A DNA stretch of 64,000 nucleotides from Albugo candida (taxonomy: Eukaryota > Oomycota > Peronosporomycetes > Albuginales), in contig JBDOQK010000002.1 of assembly GCA_040437565.1 (NCBI GenBank), forward strand, positions 682,001-746,000, given 5' to 3'. Below the pieces are notes generated by a model. It was not told where the DNA came from and searched no databases. It was given only the letters and a program-made list of their open reading frames with translations. A program made the position numbers and the translations under genes. The stretch's first letter is position 1. Each line of letters begins with the position of its first letter. Positions 9,667-19,892 of this stretch are shown piece by piece.

Positions 9667-11857
9667 TTGTTCGTGCTGCTTGATTGCAAAGTAGTCTAGC
9701 CAAATTCTCATCTGAGCAAAGTCATTCATACGAATGTCAAATTTTGCCTTATTTCGAGGCAGGGAAGAACCGTTTTCAAGTTATGCAAAACGTGTAAGGG
9801 TATGACTTGCTGAAATGCTGGTTTTCTCTTTGACATGATAGTCTAATTGATGAGTTCCGCAATAAAGTAATCTAAGAAATACTTTATCTACAGCAGATTT
9901 ACAGACTTCTTAGTGATGGTAGTTCAGGCAAAGCGCTTGAAGAGCTTCCAATGGACATTTTTTGGGTGCGTTGCTGTCATTATCTTCTCCGATGCTGAAA
10001 ATGTCACTGTTGCTGCTTATCAAGCCGTCAGATCATGTCAACATGTCGAAGAATGTCGCTTAATTGGATGGTGATTATGAAGATAGCAAATGCTTCGAAT
10101 TCCTATATTGGAATCGGGCAGTTGCTCACTCGGTGCCTCGGTGAGTGCTAGCTCATCAAAATTTCCGCAGTGATAATGGGTCCAATTGCTCAAGGGATTC
10201 TACGATTTATAATAGCTTTCACGCTTGCAATAGGTTGATAATTTGATTGTTTATTCGATGTGAATCTTCGTTGGTCCATCAATGCCATTTAAAATCTTTC
10301 GCAGCAAAACGTGAGGGATAATAACCTTCGGATTAGCATTGATACCAACATCCCCAGTTATAGAAAAAATGGTCTTTGGTATAAGCACATTACTAATTTC
10401 TTTAGAAGAAGATTATGTCCATAGCTGAACAGAAGCATTTGTATTAGCACATCCACTTCCTCCAAACGTCTGTTGAGAATGTGTGTGCCTTTGTCCGAAG
10501 GCGCCGAGTGATCCGTGTATAAATTAACATTTCATGTAGTAAAAGCGATTTCAAGAGATATTCTCTCTTTGTTATTGACATCTTCGGACGTCGTGTTCTT
10601 GCCTCCATTCAAACTTGCTCTATTGACGCTTTGCACTTTGCTTCATATCTTCGCTTACCGGACACTTTAAAGGGATCACGTAATTTTTCCGATTAGCTTT
10701 TCTGAAACCGTTTAGAGATCCTATATATTATACCTCAGATGCAGTAAAACGGAAGGCATCAAAGACAATTTTGCAATACTTAAGATTAAAACCTGAGGTG
10801 TTAACCTAATATGCTTTATTTATAATGAAGCTGATCGTAGCGGCTGATTGGTATTATTTCACTGTCTAATGAAATTTTGATGCGTAGGAATGAGTGTAAC
10901 GCAAAACATCAGCGCAATGAGAAGGGTATGTGACTCAAGTAATATCTTGAAGTTTCTTTGGTCTACCTCCTAGGTGTGTAATCTGATTAATGGTCAAGTT
11001 TCGACCCGGTCCAGTATGACTAGAGAGTCATGAATAGGACTGTGGTATGTAGCAAAAAATAGAAGGAAATAGCTGTATAGTATACGTGCATCTCTTGCAT
11101 GCGCGCCCCGTGCCGACTACGATACTACCTCATATTGGTTTGAATTATGCAAAGGTAGCCAATCATCTCTCGCGTTCTACTGTCAGCTGAATAAAAAAGC
11201 ATCGGCTCTACCCCACCCCTGCTGATTGTGACTCAAACAGCAGCATTGACTCAACCCTTATGATCTTCTGAGTCACTATGACGCTCGAACGAGCGGTTTC
11301 TTCAAATTGATTTACGTGTCACGTATATTTGGCAGTTCAAAGTACCTTCTCATTGACAATTCTATCCATTACAAAGTTGACCATTGACAATTCACGTGAA
11401 ACCACATATATTCGCGTCCCTTGCTGGAGATATAAAAACGTGAATGAAAAACCACGGAAAATCTGGCTTCTCACAGCATTGCAATACCGATAACTCTCCT
11501 GCTGAGAACTTTGTAGAATTGTCGGTGAATACGACTAAAGCAACGCCATACAGCTATGGAGTCTCCATTCAGCCAATAAAGGAAGGCAGAGTAGGGCATA
11601 AAGNNNNNNNNNNNNNNNNNNNNNNNNNNNNNNNNNNNNNNNNNNNNNNNNNNNNNNNNNNNNNNNNNNNNNNNNNNNNNNNNNNNNNNNNNNNNNNNNN
11701 NNNCGAGCGGTTTCTTCAAATTGATTTACGTGTCACGTATATTTGGCAGTTCAAAGTACCTTCTCATTGACAATTCTATCCATTACAAAGTTGACCATTG
11801 ACAATTCACGTGAAACCACATATATTCGCGTCCCTTGCTGGAGATATAAAAACGTGA
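9667..11857. other. Gene-poor intergenic region upstream of the oxidase
   Basis: This is a 2.2 kb AT-rich stretch. Apart from one 52-codon open frame (listed separately) and the gap overlap at 11290-12017, no coding exon, tRNA or repeat is recognisable. TATA-like ATATAAAA occurs at about 11843-11850, immediately before the annotated oxidase ATG. Confidence 0.5.
9916..10074 (+). CDS. Possible small secreted Cys-containing peptide (52 aa)
   Basis: This ORF has an ATG and runs 52 codons to TGA. It begins with a basic stretch (MVVQAKRLKSFQW), then the hydrophobic run TFFGCVAVIIFSDA, which resembles a signal peptide with cleavage after SDA. The mature part would be about 25 residues with two cysteines (SCQHVEEC). 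Small secreted proteins are common effectors in oomycetes, but this has neither an RXLR motif nor the Albugo CHXC motif. It could be chance or the first exon of a longer gene. Low confidence. Confidence 0.22.
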   Translation: MVVQAKRLKSFQWTFFGCVAVIIFSDAENVTVAAYQAVRSCQHVEECRLIGW

Positions 11858-12017
11858 ATGAAAAACCACGGAAAATCTGGCTTCTCACAGCATTGCAATA
11901 CCGATAACTCTCCTGCTGAGAACTTTGTAGAATTGTCGGTGAATACGACTAAAGCAACGCCATACAGCTATGGAGTCTCCATTCAGCCAATAAAGGAAGG
12001 CAGAGTAGGGCATAAAG
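11290..12017. other. Scaffold gap with duplicated contig overlap (314 bp)
   Basis: One hundred N at 11604-11703. Bases 11290-11603 are repeated at 11704-12017, so the oxidase promoter and first codons appear twice (false start at 11444). Confidence 0.95.
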
Positions 12018-14725
12018 GAAGCTTTATGCCCAGCACATACGCCATTGATGTGAGAGAAGCAGGCATAGAAGTTGTGAAACATTCCGATATGCACAATGGT
12101 AAGATGGAGAAAAGACGACGGCGACCGGATATAGATGCAATGGTGCGGGGCTCCTTAGGGGGTCGAAGCTCCATTTGTTCAGCGGCTACTTCCAGGCCAT
12201 CTGTTTGTGCTCGAAATGAGATTGAAACGGTTCCAATGCTTGGCGATTCTACATTCCAGCGAAATTTCTCAATTGCATTATCACAGCGCGATACAGAATG
12301 CACAGAAGATATGACTCCGGTGGAAAAACTGGAAGCGTTGCGGCAGGTCATGGGTAGAATAAGCGATGTAAATGGTTTTGTACATCGTGACACATTCACT
12401 CAGGCATTTGACATGAATGCTGAGGAATGTATGGGATACCACAATGAAGGTGGAATGGTGAACGGTAACGCTATATTGATCGACGCAATGCTCGAACTGG
12501 ACGTAGGTGTCAAAGAGAAGCTGCGATTTATTTTCGATACAGTCGATACCAACAAATCGCAACATATTACACAAGAACAAATGCTAAATTTGTTGACATC
12601 CAATTTCTCCCACGCCAAGCTCGAAGTAATTGGAATGGATCTTCTCGATGTTGTCAAACTCATGTTTCAGCGAGCTGGAGTGCATGGTGACAAGGGAATG
12701 ACATTCCTCCAATTTGAAAGAGTATTCCAAACTTTTGTCGTCAATTCATACGGAGAAGAAGTGAAAAAAGACAGAGAACCACTGTCGTTGGCCCCAAATG
12801 TGCGCCAGAAAAGTACGTTCCAATCATGGTACGAGGCCAACGGTCTTCGATTTTGGTGGATAGTGGTGTATGTCAGTCTCAACCACATTGCGTTCTGGTA
12901 CAAATGGTTCAGCTACGATGTGGATCCCGCAATGAAATACGGATTACGACTCGCTCGGGGTTGTGCTCAAGTCGTGATGCTTAATTGCTTACTCGTGCTA
13001 TTACCGATGTGTCGATCCATCACAGCCGTGCTGAAAAGAAACAGCACCATGTGGAGATATATTCCATTTGATGATCACATCGAATTTCATAAGATTTGTG
13101 GTACAGTGTTAATGATCGCAGGATTCATTCACGTTGCAGCCCATATCAGCAACGACATTTACCTGTATCGCATTGCCACTCCACACGAGATACAACACTC
13201 AATTTTTGTGAAACGTAAAATTTGGACACAACTTCCACCATTTTCCGAGATGGTATTCTCCATACCCGTCATAACGGGTTGTTTGCAGTTTTTGATTGCA
13301 TGCATATCATTCCCCTTAGCCGCGATTCCACGCTTTCGTCAGGGACGATTCAACTTGTTTTGGTATTCGCACATGCTGTTAGGACCTTTTTTATTGTTGA
13401 TGTGCATCCATGGAGCTTCATCGTGGCTGGCACGTTCGCAGTCATACATGTGGATTGCGCCACCCTTTATGTTATACCTGGTCGAACGTCGATTTCGGTA
13501 CGCAAAAACNNNNNNNNNNNNNNNNNNNNNNNNNNNNNNNNNNNNNNNNNNNNNNNNNNNNNNNNNNNNNNNNNNNNNNNNNNNNNNNNNNNNNNNNNNN
13601 NNNNNNNNNACGGGTTGTTTGCAGTTTTTGATTGCATGCATATCATTCCCCTTAGCCGCGATTCCACGCTTTCGTCAGGGACGATTCAACTTGTTTTGGT
13701 ATTCGCACATGCTGTTAGGACCTTTTTTATTGTTGATGTGCATCCATGGAGCTTCATCGTGGCTGGCACGTTCGCAGTCATACATGTGGATTGCGCCACC
13801 CTTTATGTTATACCTGGTCGAACGTCGATTTCGGTACGCAAAAACGTTCGCAGCCCCGGTGCGAATTATGGAAGCCAAGGAATTAGATAAAACTGTATCG
13901 CTGTACATGGAGAAGCCCAAACGATTTGTATATCGTCCCGGAATGTATTTGTACATCAACTGTCCCTCCATATCAACACATGAATGGCACCCATTTACCA
14001 TCTCATCTGCCCCAGGAGACAATTACCTCAGTGTCCATATTCGCAATGCAGGTGACTGGACTGGAGCTCTCCACAAGTTGATCGCCGATTGCCATCAAAA
14101 GAAGACTCAGTATCCAGACGTTTACCTTGACGGACCCGTTGGTGCTCCAACCCAAGATTATCATCGATACAAGACAATAATGTGCATCGCTGGTGGTATT
14201 GGAGTGACCCCGTTTGCCTCTATACTGAAGGATGTGGTGCATCTCTGGGAAGATTTTCGGTGTTGCAATTGCCAACATGTTCGACATCCACGTAGTTTCA
14301 AGATTCAAAAGCTCTACTTTCACTGGACAACGCGTGGGCAAGAATCGCTCGCTTGGTTTGACTCGACCATGCATCAAATTGCGAGTATGGATAAGGATAA
14401 TATCATCGAAGCTCATCAGTACTTGACGACCGTCAAAAGTGATGAGAATTCGTCGCAATTAAGGATGTTTCAAGAGTTTGTGCACCAAGAAACAGGCCGA
14501 GATTTTGTTAGTGGAATGAAGACGCGACATCTGACGCATTTTGGTCGACCTGATTGGGATAAGATATTCCAAAGTGTTCGCGATAAGCATTCAGGAGAAG
14601 AAATTGGTGTTTTCTTCTGTGGCCCGCACGCACTCGATCAAGTGCTTGCAGCGATCTGTAACAAGTTTTCGTCGAGTAGTGATGGTGGTGTATATTTTGA
14701 CTATCATTCGGAGAAGTTTGCTTGA
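11858..14725 (+). CDS. EF-hand NADPH oxidase (respiratory burst oxidase, NOX5/RBOH-like)
   Basis: This membrane flavocytochrome passes electrons from NADPH through FAD and two haems to make superoxide. The intronless frame encodes in order: an N-terminal basic regulatory region; an EF-hand region (LRFIFDTVDTNKSQHITQEQ, whose loop has D-N-S but ends in Q instead of E); a six-helix ferric-reductase domain with haem histidines in HKICGTVLMIAGFIHVAAH and YSHMLLGPFLLLMCIHG; an FAD site HEWHPFTISSAP; NADPH sites DGPVGAP and GGIGVTPFASIL; and the C-terminal VFFCGPHALDQVL and YFDYHSEKF. As printed it is 955 residues. The gap at 13510-13609 doubles about 79 codons of the membrane domain, so the true protein is about 843 residues. 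The Ca2+ response inferred from the EF-hand is weak, since the loop lacks its last acidic ligand. Neighbours give no operon-like context. Confidence 0.92.
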   Translation: MKNHGKSGFSQHCNTDNSPAENFVELSVNTTKATPYSYGVSIQPIKEGRVGHKGSFMPSTYAIDVREAGIEVVKHSDMHNGKMEKRRRRPDIDAMVRGSLGGRSSICSAATSRPSVCARNEIETVPMLGDSTFQRNFSIALSQRDTECTEDMTPVEKLEALRQVMGRISDVNGFVHRDTFTQAFDMNAEECMGYHNEGGMVNGNAILIDAMLELDVGVKEKLRFIFDTVDTNKSQHITQEQMLNLLTSNFSHAKLEVIGMDLLDVVKLMFQRAGVHGDKGMTFLQFERVFQTFVVNSYGEEVKKDREPLSLAPNVRQKSTFQSWYEANGLRFWWIVVYVSLNHIAFWYKWFSYDVDPAMKYGLRLARGCAQVVMLNCLLVLLPMCRSITAVLKRNSTMWRYIPFDDHIEFHKICGTVLMIAGFIHVAAHISNDIYLYRIATPHEIQHSIFVKRKIWTQLPPFSEMVFSIPVITGCLQFLIACISFPLAAIPRFRQGRFNLFWYSHMLLGPFLLLMCIHGASSWLARSQSYMWIAPPFMLYLVERRFRYAKXXXXXXXXXXXXXXXXXXXXXXXXXXXXXXXXXXTGCLQFLIACISFPLAAIPRFRQGRFNLFWYSHMLLGPFLLLMCIHGASSWLARSQSYMWIAPPFMLYLVERRFRYAKTFAAPVRIMEAKELDKTVSLYMEKPKRFVYRPGMYLYINCPSISTHEWHPFTISSAPGDNYLSVHIRNAGDWTGALHKLIADCHQKKTQYPDVYLDGPVGAPTQDYHRYKTIMCIAGGIGVTPFASILKDVVHLWEDFRCCNCQHVRHPRSFKIQKLYFHWTTRGQESLAWFDSTMHQIASMDKDNIIEAHQYLTTVKSDENSSQLRMFQEFVHQETGRDFVSGMKTRHLTHFGRPDWDKIFQSVRDKHSGEEIGVFFCGPHALDQVLAAICNKFSSSSDGGVYFDYHSEKFA
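13274..13845. other. Scaffold gap with duplicated contig overlap (236 bp)
   Basis: One hundred N at 13510-13609. Bases 13274-13509 are repeated at 13610-13845 inside the ferric-reductase domain. The repeated GRFNLFWYSHMLLG helix is an artefact, not a duplicated haem site. Confidence 0.95.
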
Positions 14726-15665
14726 AATTACTAAGAAGTTGCCTGGCTAGTTTAGTATTGTAATGTACATAGATTGCTTGCGTAGCAAAGGAAGGTGTTG
14801 TCAGTGCCAAGTTTCGTTGATATTGAAACTACTCATCATTAAGTGAAAGCGCGGGCTATAAGCGTTGTAACGCGACACAACTTCGCGGACTTCACAGAGA
14901 CCTTGCAGAAGCTTCGGACTAGTGAGTGATGTTTTACATTAGCCATCCCTTCAGCTCATTGCGCTCAACGCGAAGAGAAGCAAGATCGAACAAAGGAGAG
15001 TAAGGCAATGAAGCAGTGCGTACTTAGTGATCGTGCGCAATGTGGAATATGATGGTAAGCTTTGGTAGACTGCGAGTATCGATGCTTGGATTGGCTCGGC
15101 CACGCACAGCGTTTTTATTGTATATGAGGTCTAAAGGTCGCGATTGAATGGAACTAGGTGCACTATCGCCACATGGGAAAATGTTGTATCGGACACTTTC
15201 ACCCACTTTTCTACATCATCACATTTTTGTTGTTGATGCTTTCTTGTTCTCTGACGAGTTGCCTCGTTTTGCTTGAATTATCTCAGTACTTGAGCCATTC
15301 TGTAAAACAAATGCGAAATACCAACTCACATGCAAATAAGGGCGTCTAGAGCTCGTTAGTGGTGTAAGCTTTTACGGACTGGGAAGCATGAGTAAAGGGT
15401 GTTGAGCGTGTTGCTTGAGCAGATCACATTATAAGGTGTTGTGTAAAGTATTCATCATTCTGCATTTGATCCTTATGACATTGTCCATCAGCTCAATCTT
15501 CATACGCAACGATACAGCGGTTATTAATATCCGAATTGGATGCCAAATCATGTTCCAAGTTGTGTTTACATATCGAAGGAGCCTCAGTCCGGAATTCCAA
15601 CACGCCACACTTGGGCTCTTTCTAAGCTTGTAGTTCCGGTTACCTAGCCTTCTGCGACAATTAAT

Positions 15666-16150
15666 TCATCGTTTATTGATGAAGTACCATAATATATCCC
15701 CGCGATGAACTTTTGCAGATACCCGATATTTCAAGGTAACATCGCTTAAAGTCCGCATGCCATCTTCCACATACAGTGCGATGCAAACGAAAGTCCTTCC
15801 ACTTCGAGCAAAAATACACGAGTCAGTTGTGCACTGAATCCCGAAAGCATTATCTCGTACGAAACTGACAAAGCTTGCTTCGAACCATACTGACCCCTTG
15901 CTCTGTAAATTTCGCCTGATCAAATCTCCATCCTTTTGCGGTAATTACGTGTGGACATCTTCCCTCATATTATCGTTGAAAAAGGCTTTATATCCATGTC
16001 ATGTTGGCAAATCCCGTGTCCGTGTCGATCACGTAAAGCTACGAACACCTTGACTCAATTTGTGCTTGTACTCATGCTGCCTGTCAAAACTCTTGTACAA
16101 ACAGCACGTACTTTACAGCGTTGTGTCGATTTACCTACGAAGCAGTTGCA
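15666..16150 (-). mobile_element. Ty1/copia reverse transcriptase fossil (fragment)
   Basis: On the minus strand, pieces in the order expected for a Ty1/copia reverse transcriptase can be recognised: a block like the QxDVxTAFLNG region, then a block like the WxE region and a D-C-I-F block, then an ALYVEDG block in place of the YVDD active-site box. No flanking LTRs, integrase or gag were found nearby. It is a broken, old internal fragment with several breaks. Confidence 0.6.
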
Positions 16151-16530
16151 AACGATCAAAGGCAGAAAGGGGAGCGCTATGAGCTTAGTCCAATAAGGCA
16201 AAAGCTGCGTCTCAGCTCACCATAGAGTTGTCTTAACCCAAGGCAGGTGCACCTTATATAGCGAAATTGTACGTTGCTTCGCTCTGGCGGGTGAGGTTCT
16301 TCGCCCGTATAACTTATGTTTATACACCGTTTCTTAGTACACTTTCATTATCAGCTACCCAATCTAACACTACTATGTAATGCTCTGACGAGTCCGGTTC
16401 GCTCCTGTACAGTTATTTTGTGGAGTAGCTGTCAGCGGTCTTCACAAGTCCATGGCTTCATTAACAGGTTGATAGTTACGTGGAGAAATCTTTGCCTCCG
16501 CCGAGGGGCCCCATCGCGAACTATTCGTTA

Positions 16531-16609
16531 CCGCCGGGATTCGAAGCAGTGTGCAACACGGATCCACTTACCAGTACGCCACCGACTGTGAGTGCATCCG
16601 CACTAGCTC
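16531..16609 (-). mobile_element. tRNA-like head of a SINE, minus strand
   Basis: Read on the minus strand this has an A-box-like TGGCGTACTGGTAAG followed about 20 bases later by a B-box-like GCTTCGAATCCCGG, the order and spacing of an internal Pol III promoter. No intact cloverleaf can be folded by eye, so a functional tRNA is unlikely. It abuts the plus-strand SINE body at 16617. Confidence 0.4.
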
Positions 16610-16616
16610 TTGTTGG

Positions 16617-16703
16617 CTCATGCCCGGGAGCGTGGGCAGCGGTTTGAGCCGACTCATGCACAAAGCTAGAAAATATCTGCCTCACTAGGTTTGTTGCCAG
16701 ACT
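16617..16703 (+). mobile_element. SINE body fragment, same family as 59055-59210
   Basis: The plus strand contains GTGGGCAGCGGTTTGAGCC, AAAATATCTGCCTC and CTAGGTTTG in this order and spacing. The complement of 59055-59136 has the same three blocks with the same spacing. The two copies are clearly diverged, so this is an old interspersed repeat. The copy here lacks the tRNA-like head seen at 59130-59210 and meets another tRNA-like piece head-on. Confidence 0.6.
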
Positions 16704-18731
16704 CAAGTGGTATTTACACGGTTAGGGGCTCATGAGAGGGTAATGAAGATAGTTCAAGAACCAGATAATCAGTGCAATAAACTCTACTACTAAGTGCCAG
16801 ATTTTAGATCCGAGAACGATGAAGAAAAGGAGCTATATGAATTTTTTTTCGCTGCCCGTCTCTCAGCCCCAGCCATCCTCCTAATGATGCCGATCTCGAA
16901 TAATTATTATTTCACAGCGGAATGCGACAAATCGAATTTTCCGAATACTAATGAACGTGTTCAGGCAGTTTGGTGGAGTACACAACGTTCCTTCTACCTT
17001 CATCGCCAAGGTGTCATGCTCGTATCATTGTTCGGCATACCGGAGAAGGCATACGTTTCCCTTACCCATCTTCGACGGAAATACTGCGTCATATTTGTAG
17101 CTTGCTTCTTTTTATTGCTCTTCGTCATCTATTATGTATATGCACACGTTTACCAAATAAGAGTCGTTTGCTGGAGGATGGAAATGCAAAATAGATGAAG
17201 AATAGTACAGTATCACCTGTGATACAAAGATCGGAAATTCATTATGGTCAAAGCAAATATAAACTAGTAGGGCTTCCAGTATCCCGATGTATGTGAACTG
17301 ATCGTTCACATCTAGTGGCTATACCATTTTGCAACGAGACACCGCTTATGCTCCCTTTCCTTTGCACTGGATCAAAAAGTCATCACGGCTTTCATGCGTG
17401 CGGGGAGAAAAAAGATATCATTATCCATGAAGCTGGCAGACTTTCGAATCAACTACTTTGCCGGTTGCCTGTGAAGTACTCGAAAGCAGACATCAAATTG
17501 CTTGGGGCATCTGTCGATTTTTATTAATTTCTATGGACCGCAATGTCTAGCATGAAGCCTCCAATCTGCAAGGGGTGAAGCATATTGTACTACCGGCTCT
17601 GAGGTTACAAAGGATCAGAAAATGTAGAACGAGCTGGAATTTGGTGCAAACTACCGACTTGAATCTTGGAAAAGTCCTGGAGGTAAATTGACAGCATGGA
17701 TTATGAAACCCAAGTTTTCAGAGCTATGATTGTCATGGGAAAGCGATAGCTTTCCAGGCTCCTAGTCGCTGAAATTTGAGCTATGAGGAAAATATAAGCT
17801 ATGCCATTACCTTTCTTCGGATACATTGAGTATTCTTTTGGATTTGTCGCAGCTGATTTATTTTTAGAGTCTCTGTCATTAATCGCTCATAAACACCGTC
17901 CAAGTATGTCCAACTAACACTCTGATAACTTCAATCAACATTTTGTTGTCTTCTGCATCAGTATGTGGATTTTGTACCTCCCCGTACTTCCTTTTCTACA
18001 AGTAAATGGTTCTTTAATCTTTGCGAAGACAGCAGATCGGAAGTACTCGATCATAAATTCAAAAGGATCTTGCGGGGTGAATGCTGAACGATGGAATCAG
18101 GCAGACAAAGATACAAGGACTATTGACTCGCGATAATAAAGCTTCCTAATCAAAGCAATGCCTAATGTTGCATCACAATGGCTAAGAGTGACTTGAAGGG
18201 GACTATGCTTTGGTTCTTGTTGCACATGCCCTTTATTGATTTACACAGGCTAAGAAATATTCGTATGGACACATCAATCAGTCATTGATCTCGTGTAAGG
18301 GAAATACTGGATCAATGTTGCGATTTAAAAATGCTGAAAATGATGGCAACTTAGGATCTGAAGTGCTTCGAACGCAAACGGTCATGAAGTTGGCTTACTA
18401 TAACAGTATAGAGAGACTTCTGCAGATAAAGTATATGAAACCTCTCATGGAAATCACAGACAAGGACCAGATCGGCCGCTGGCTGGATCAGAGTGTCATA
18501 TAATTACTTGCTTACAAAAAAGTCTTTCGTCAGAAATGGTGCATACTTTCTGCCGACAACCTCAGACACATTCTGTACAATAAAGTATCGCCAACATTGT
18601 GTGTAGGCCACATAAGCTTCATGTGAATCCATATTGCATAATGACCAATGAACCGCATTTGACCATGTTTTATCGCCAATCCCGGTGAAGAAATCTCTTG
18701 ATACACTCAAGCACTTCTTGGTGTGCAAATT

Positions 18732-19841
18732 ATGCCGCCGCAACAAAATGAAGTCATGTTACCTTGGATAGAGAAATAGTGAGTGAGACCTATCATCCAT
18801 TCATGAGGATCAATTCTAATCTTTTTGCATGTAGCCGGCCCAAAGTAATCAATGACATATCCCATCAGGAGCACGTCGTGGCGACTTTAAGGCAGTCCAT
18901 TGCAAGCGGACAACTTCCTCATTTGTTATTTTACGGCCCACCTGGAACCGGAAAAACGTCAACGATTGTCGCTGTAGCAAGAGAGCTTTACGGAAACGAT
19001 TTTCGAAAGAATGGGAGATACTTGGAGCTGAATGCGTCGGATGATCGTGGGATCAAAGTCGTCCGAGAGAAAGTGAAGCTTTTCGCCCAGGGTGCCATCA
19101 ACAACTCGGATTCGATGCCATCATTCAAAATAATTGTACTTGATGAGGCAGATTCAATGACAGGCGATGCACAATCCGCTCTTCGCAGAATGATGGAGAA
19201 TTATTCCAAGGTTACTAGATTCTGTTTGATTTGCAATTATGTGAGCAGAATCATTGATCCGATCGCATCAAGATGCGTAAAATTTCGATTTTCTCCGTTG
19301 ACAAAAGAATCGATGGCTGCAAGGCTTACGTATATTGGTTTGCAGGAGAACCTCAAGTTGAATGAGGATACCATTGATACACTGCTGGACTGTGCAAACG
19401 GTGATTTAAGAAAAGCGATAAACCTTATGCAAAGTGCAAAGCAAACGGGTGGTCAGGAGCTAACGAACGATGAAATCGTAGCAGTAGCAGGAGTAAGACT
19501 TCGATTTCTTCTTTGCCTCGTTAGTAATAATTGTGCTTATTTAGCTCGCACCAAAGGAGCTCTTGGAGAAATTTTGGGATGCAATTGCGGGCAATAGTTT
19601 TGATACTATGCGGAATGAAATTGAGGATATTTTATTGTCAGGATATCCAACACTCATCATCCTACATCAGCTGGCAAAAGACATCATGAAGCGATCGGAA
19701 TTGTCGGATATCCAGAAAGCTCAATCATGTTTGCGCATTGCTGAAGCAGACAGCAAGCTTATCGATGGAGGCAGTGAGTACTTTCAGATTTTGGATGTAG
19801 GCTCTTACATCATGAGACAGTATCAAAGTATAGATAGCTGA
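18732..19841 (+). CDS. RFC4: Replication factor C small subunit (RFC4-like)
   Basis: This clamp-loader AAA+ subunit loads PCNA at primer ends in the nucleus. Exon 1 (18732-18778) gives MPPQQNEVMLPWIEKY, and the 56 bp intron 18779-18834 joins it to RPKVINDIS, restoring the family's WxEKYRPK start. Walker A is FYGPPGTGKTST, followed by LELNASDDRGI (RFC box), Walker B IIVLDEADSM, ALRRMMENYSKVTRFCLICN, and the SRC box IASRCVKFRF with sensor-2-like GDLRKAINLMQSA. A second intron at about 19494-19544 leads to LAPKELLEKFWDAIAGNSFD and the collar domain, ending DGGSEYFQILDVGSYIMRQY. The collar and the single GxxGPPGTGKTS fit RFC4 (human RFC37, yeast Rfc2) better than RFC2, 3 or 5. It is convergent with SEC13, 51 bp apart. 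Confidence 0.9.
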
Positions 19842-19892
19842 CCATAGCTAGAGACCCGCCAGTAGGAAAAATTATGGAGCTCATATTATGCC

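Larger units (their letters stand above)
14726..18731. other. 4 kb gene-poor island with repeat fragments
   Basis: No host gene is recognisable. The stretch holds a decayed copia fragment (about 15666-16150) and two tRNA-derived SINE pieces (about 16531-16703), listed separately. Short frames exist, for example 16794-17198 with one hydrophobic segment (VIFVACFFLLLFVIYYVYA), and 18285-18503. They lack good starts or family resemblance. No tRNA gene is seen. Confidence 0.5.

Noticed and set aside
13222-13890. Long plus-strand frame over the oxidase membrane region
   Set aside because: It is an alternative frame of the oxidase, lengthened by the gap overlap; no start context and no family resemblance.
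16794-17198. 134-codon frame with one hydrophobic segment
   Set aside because: It begins with GTG, lacks an early ATG, has no recognisable homology and lies in a repeat island.
18504-18746. 80-codon minus-strand frame upstream of RFC4
   Set aside because: It overlaps the RFC4 first exon and shows no known motif; likely chance.
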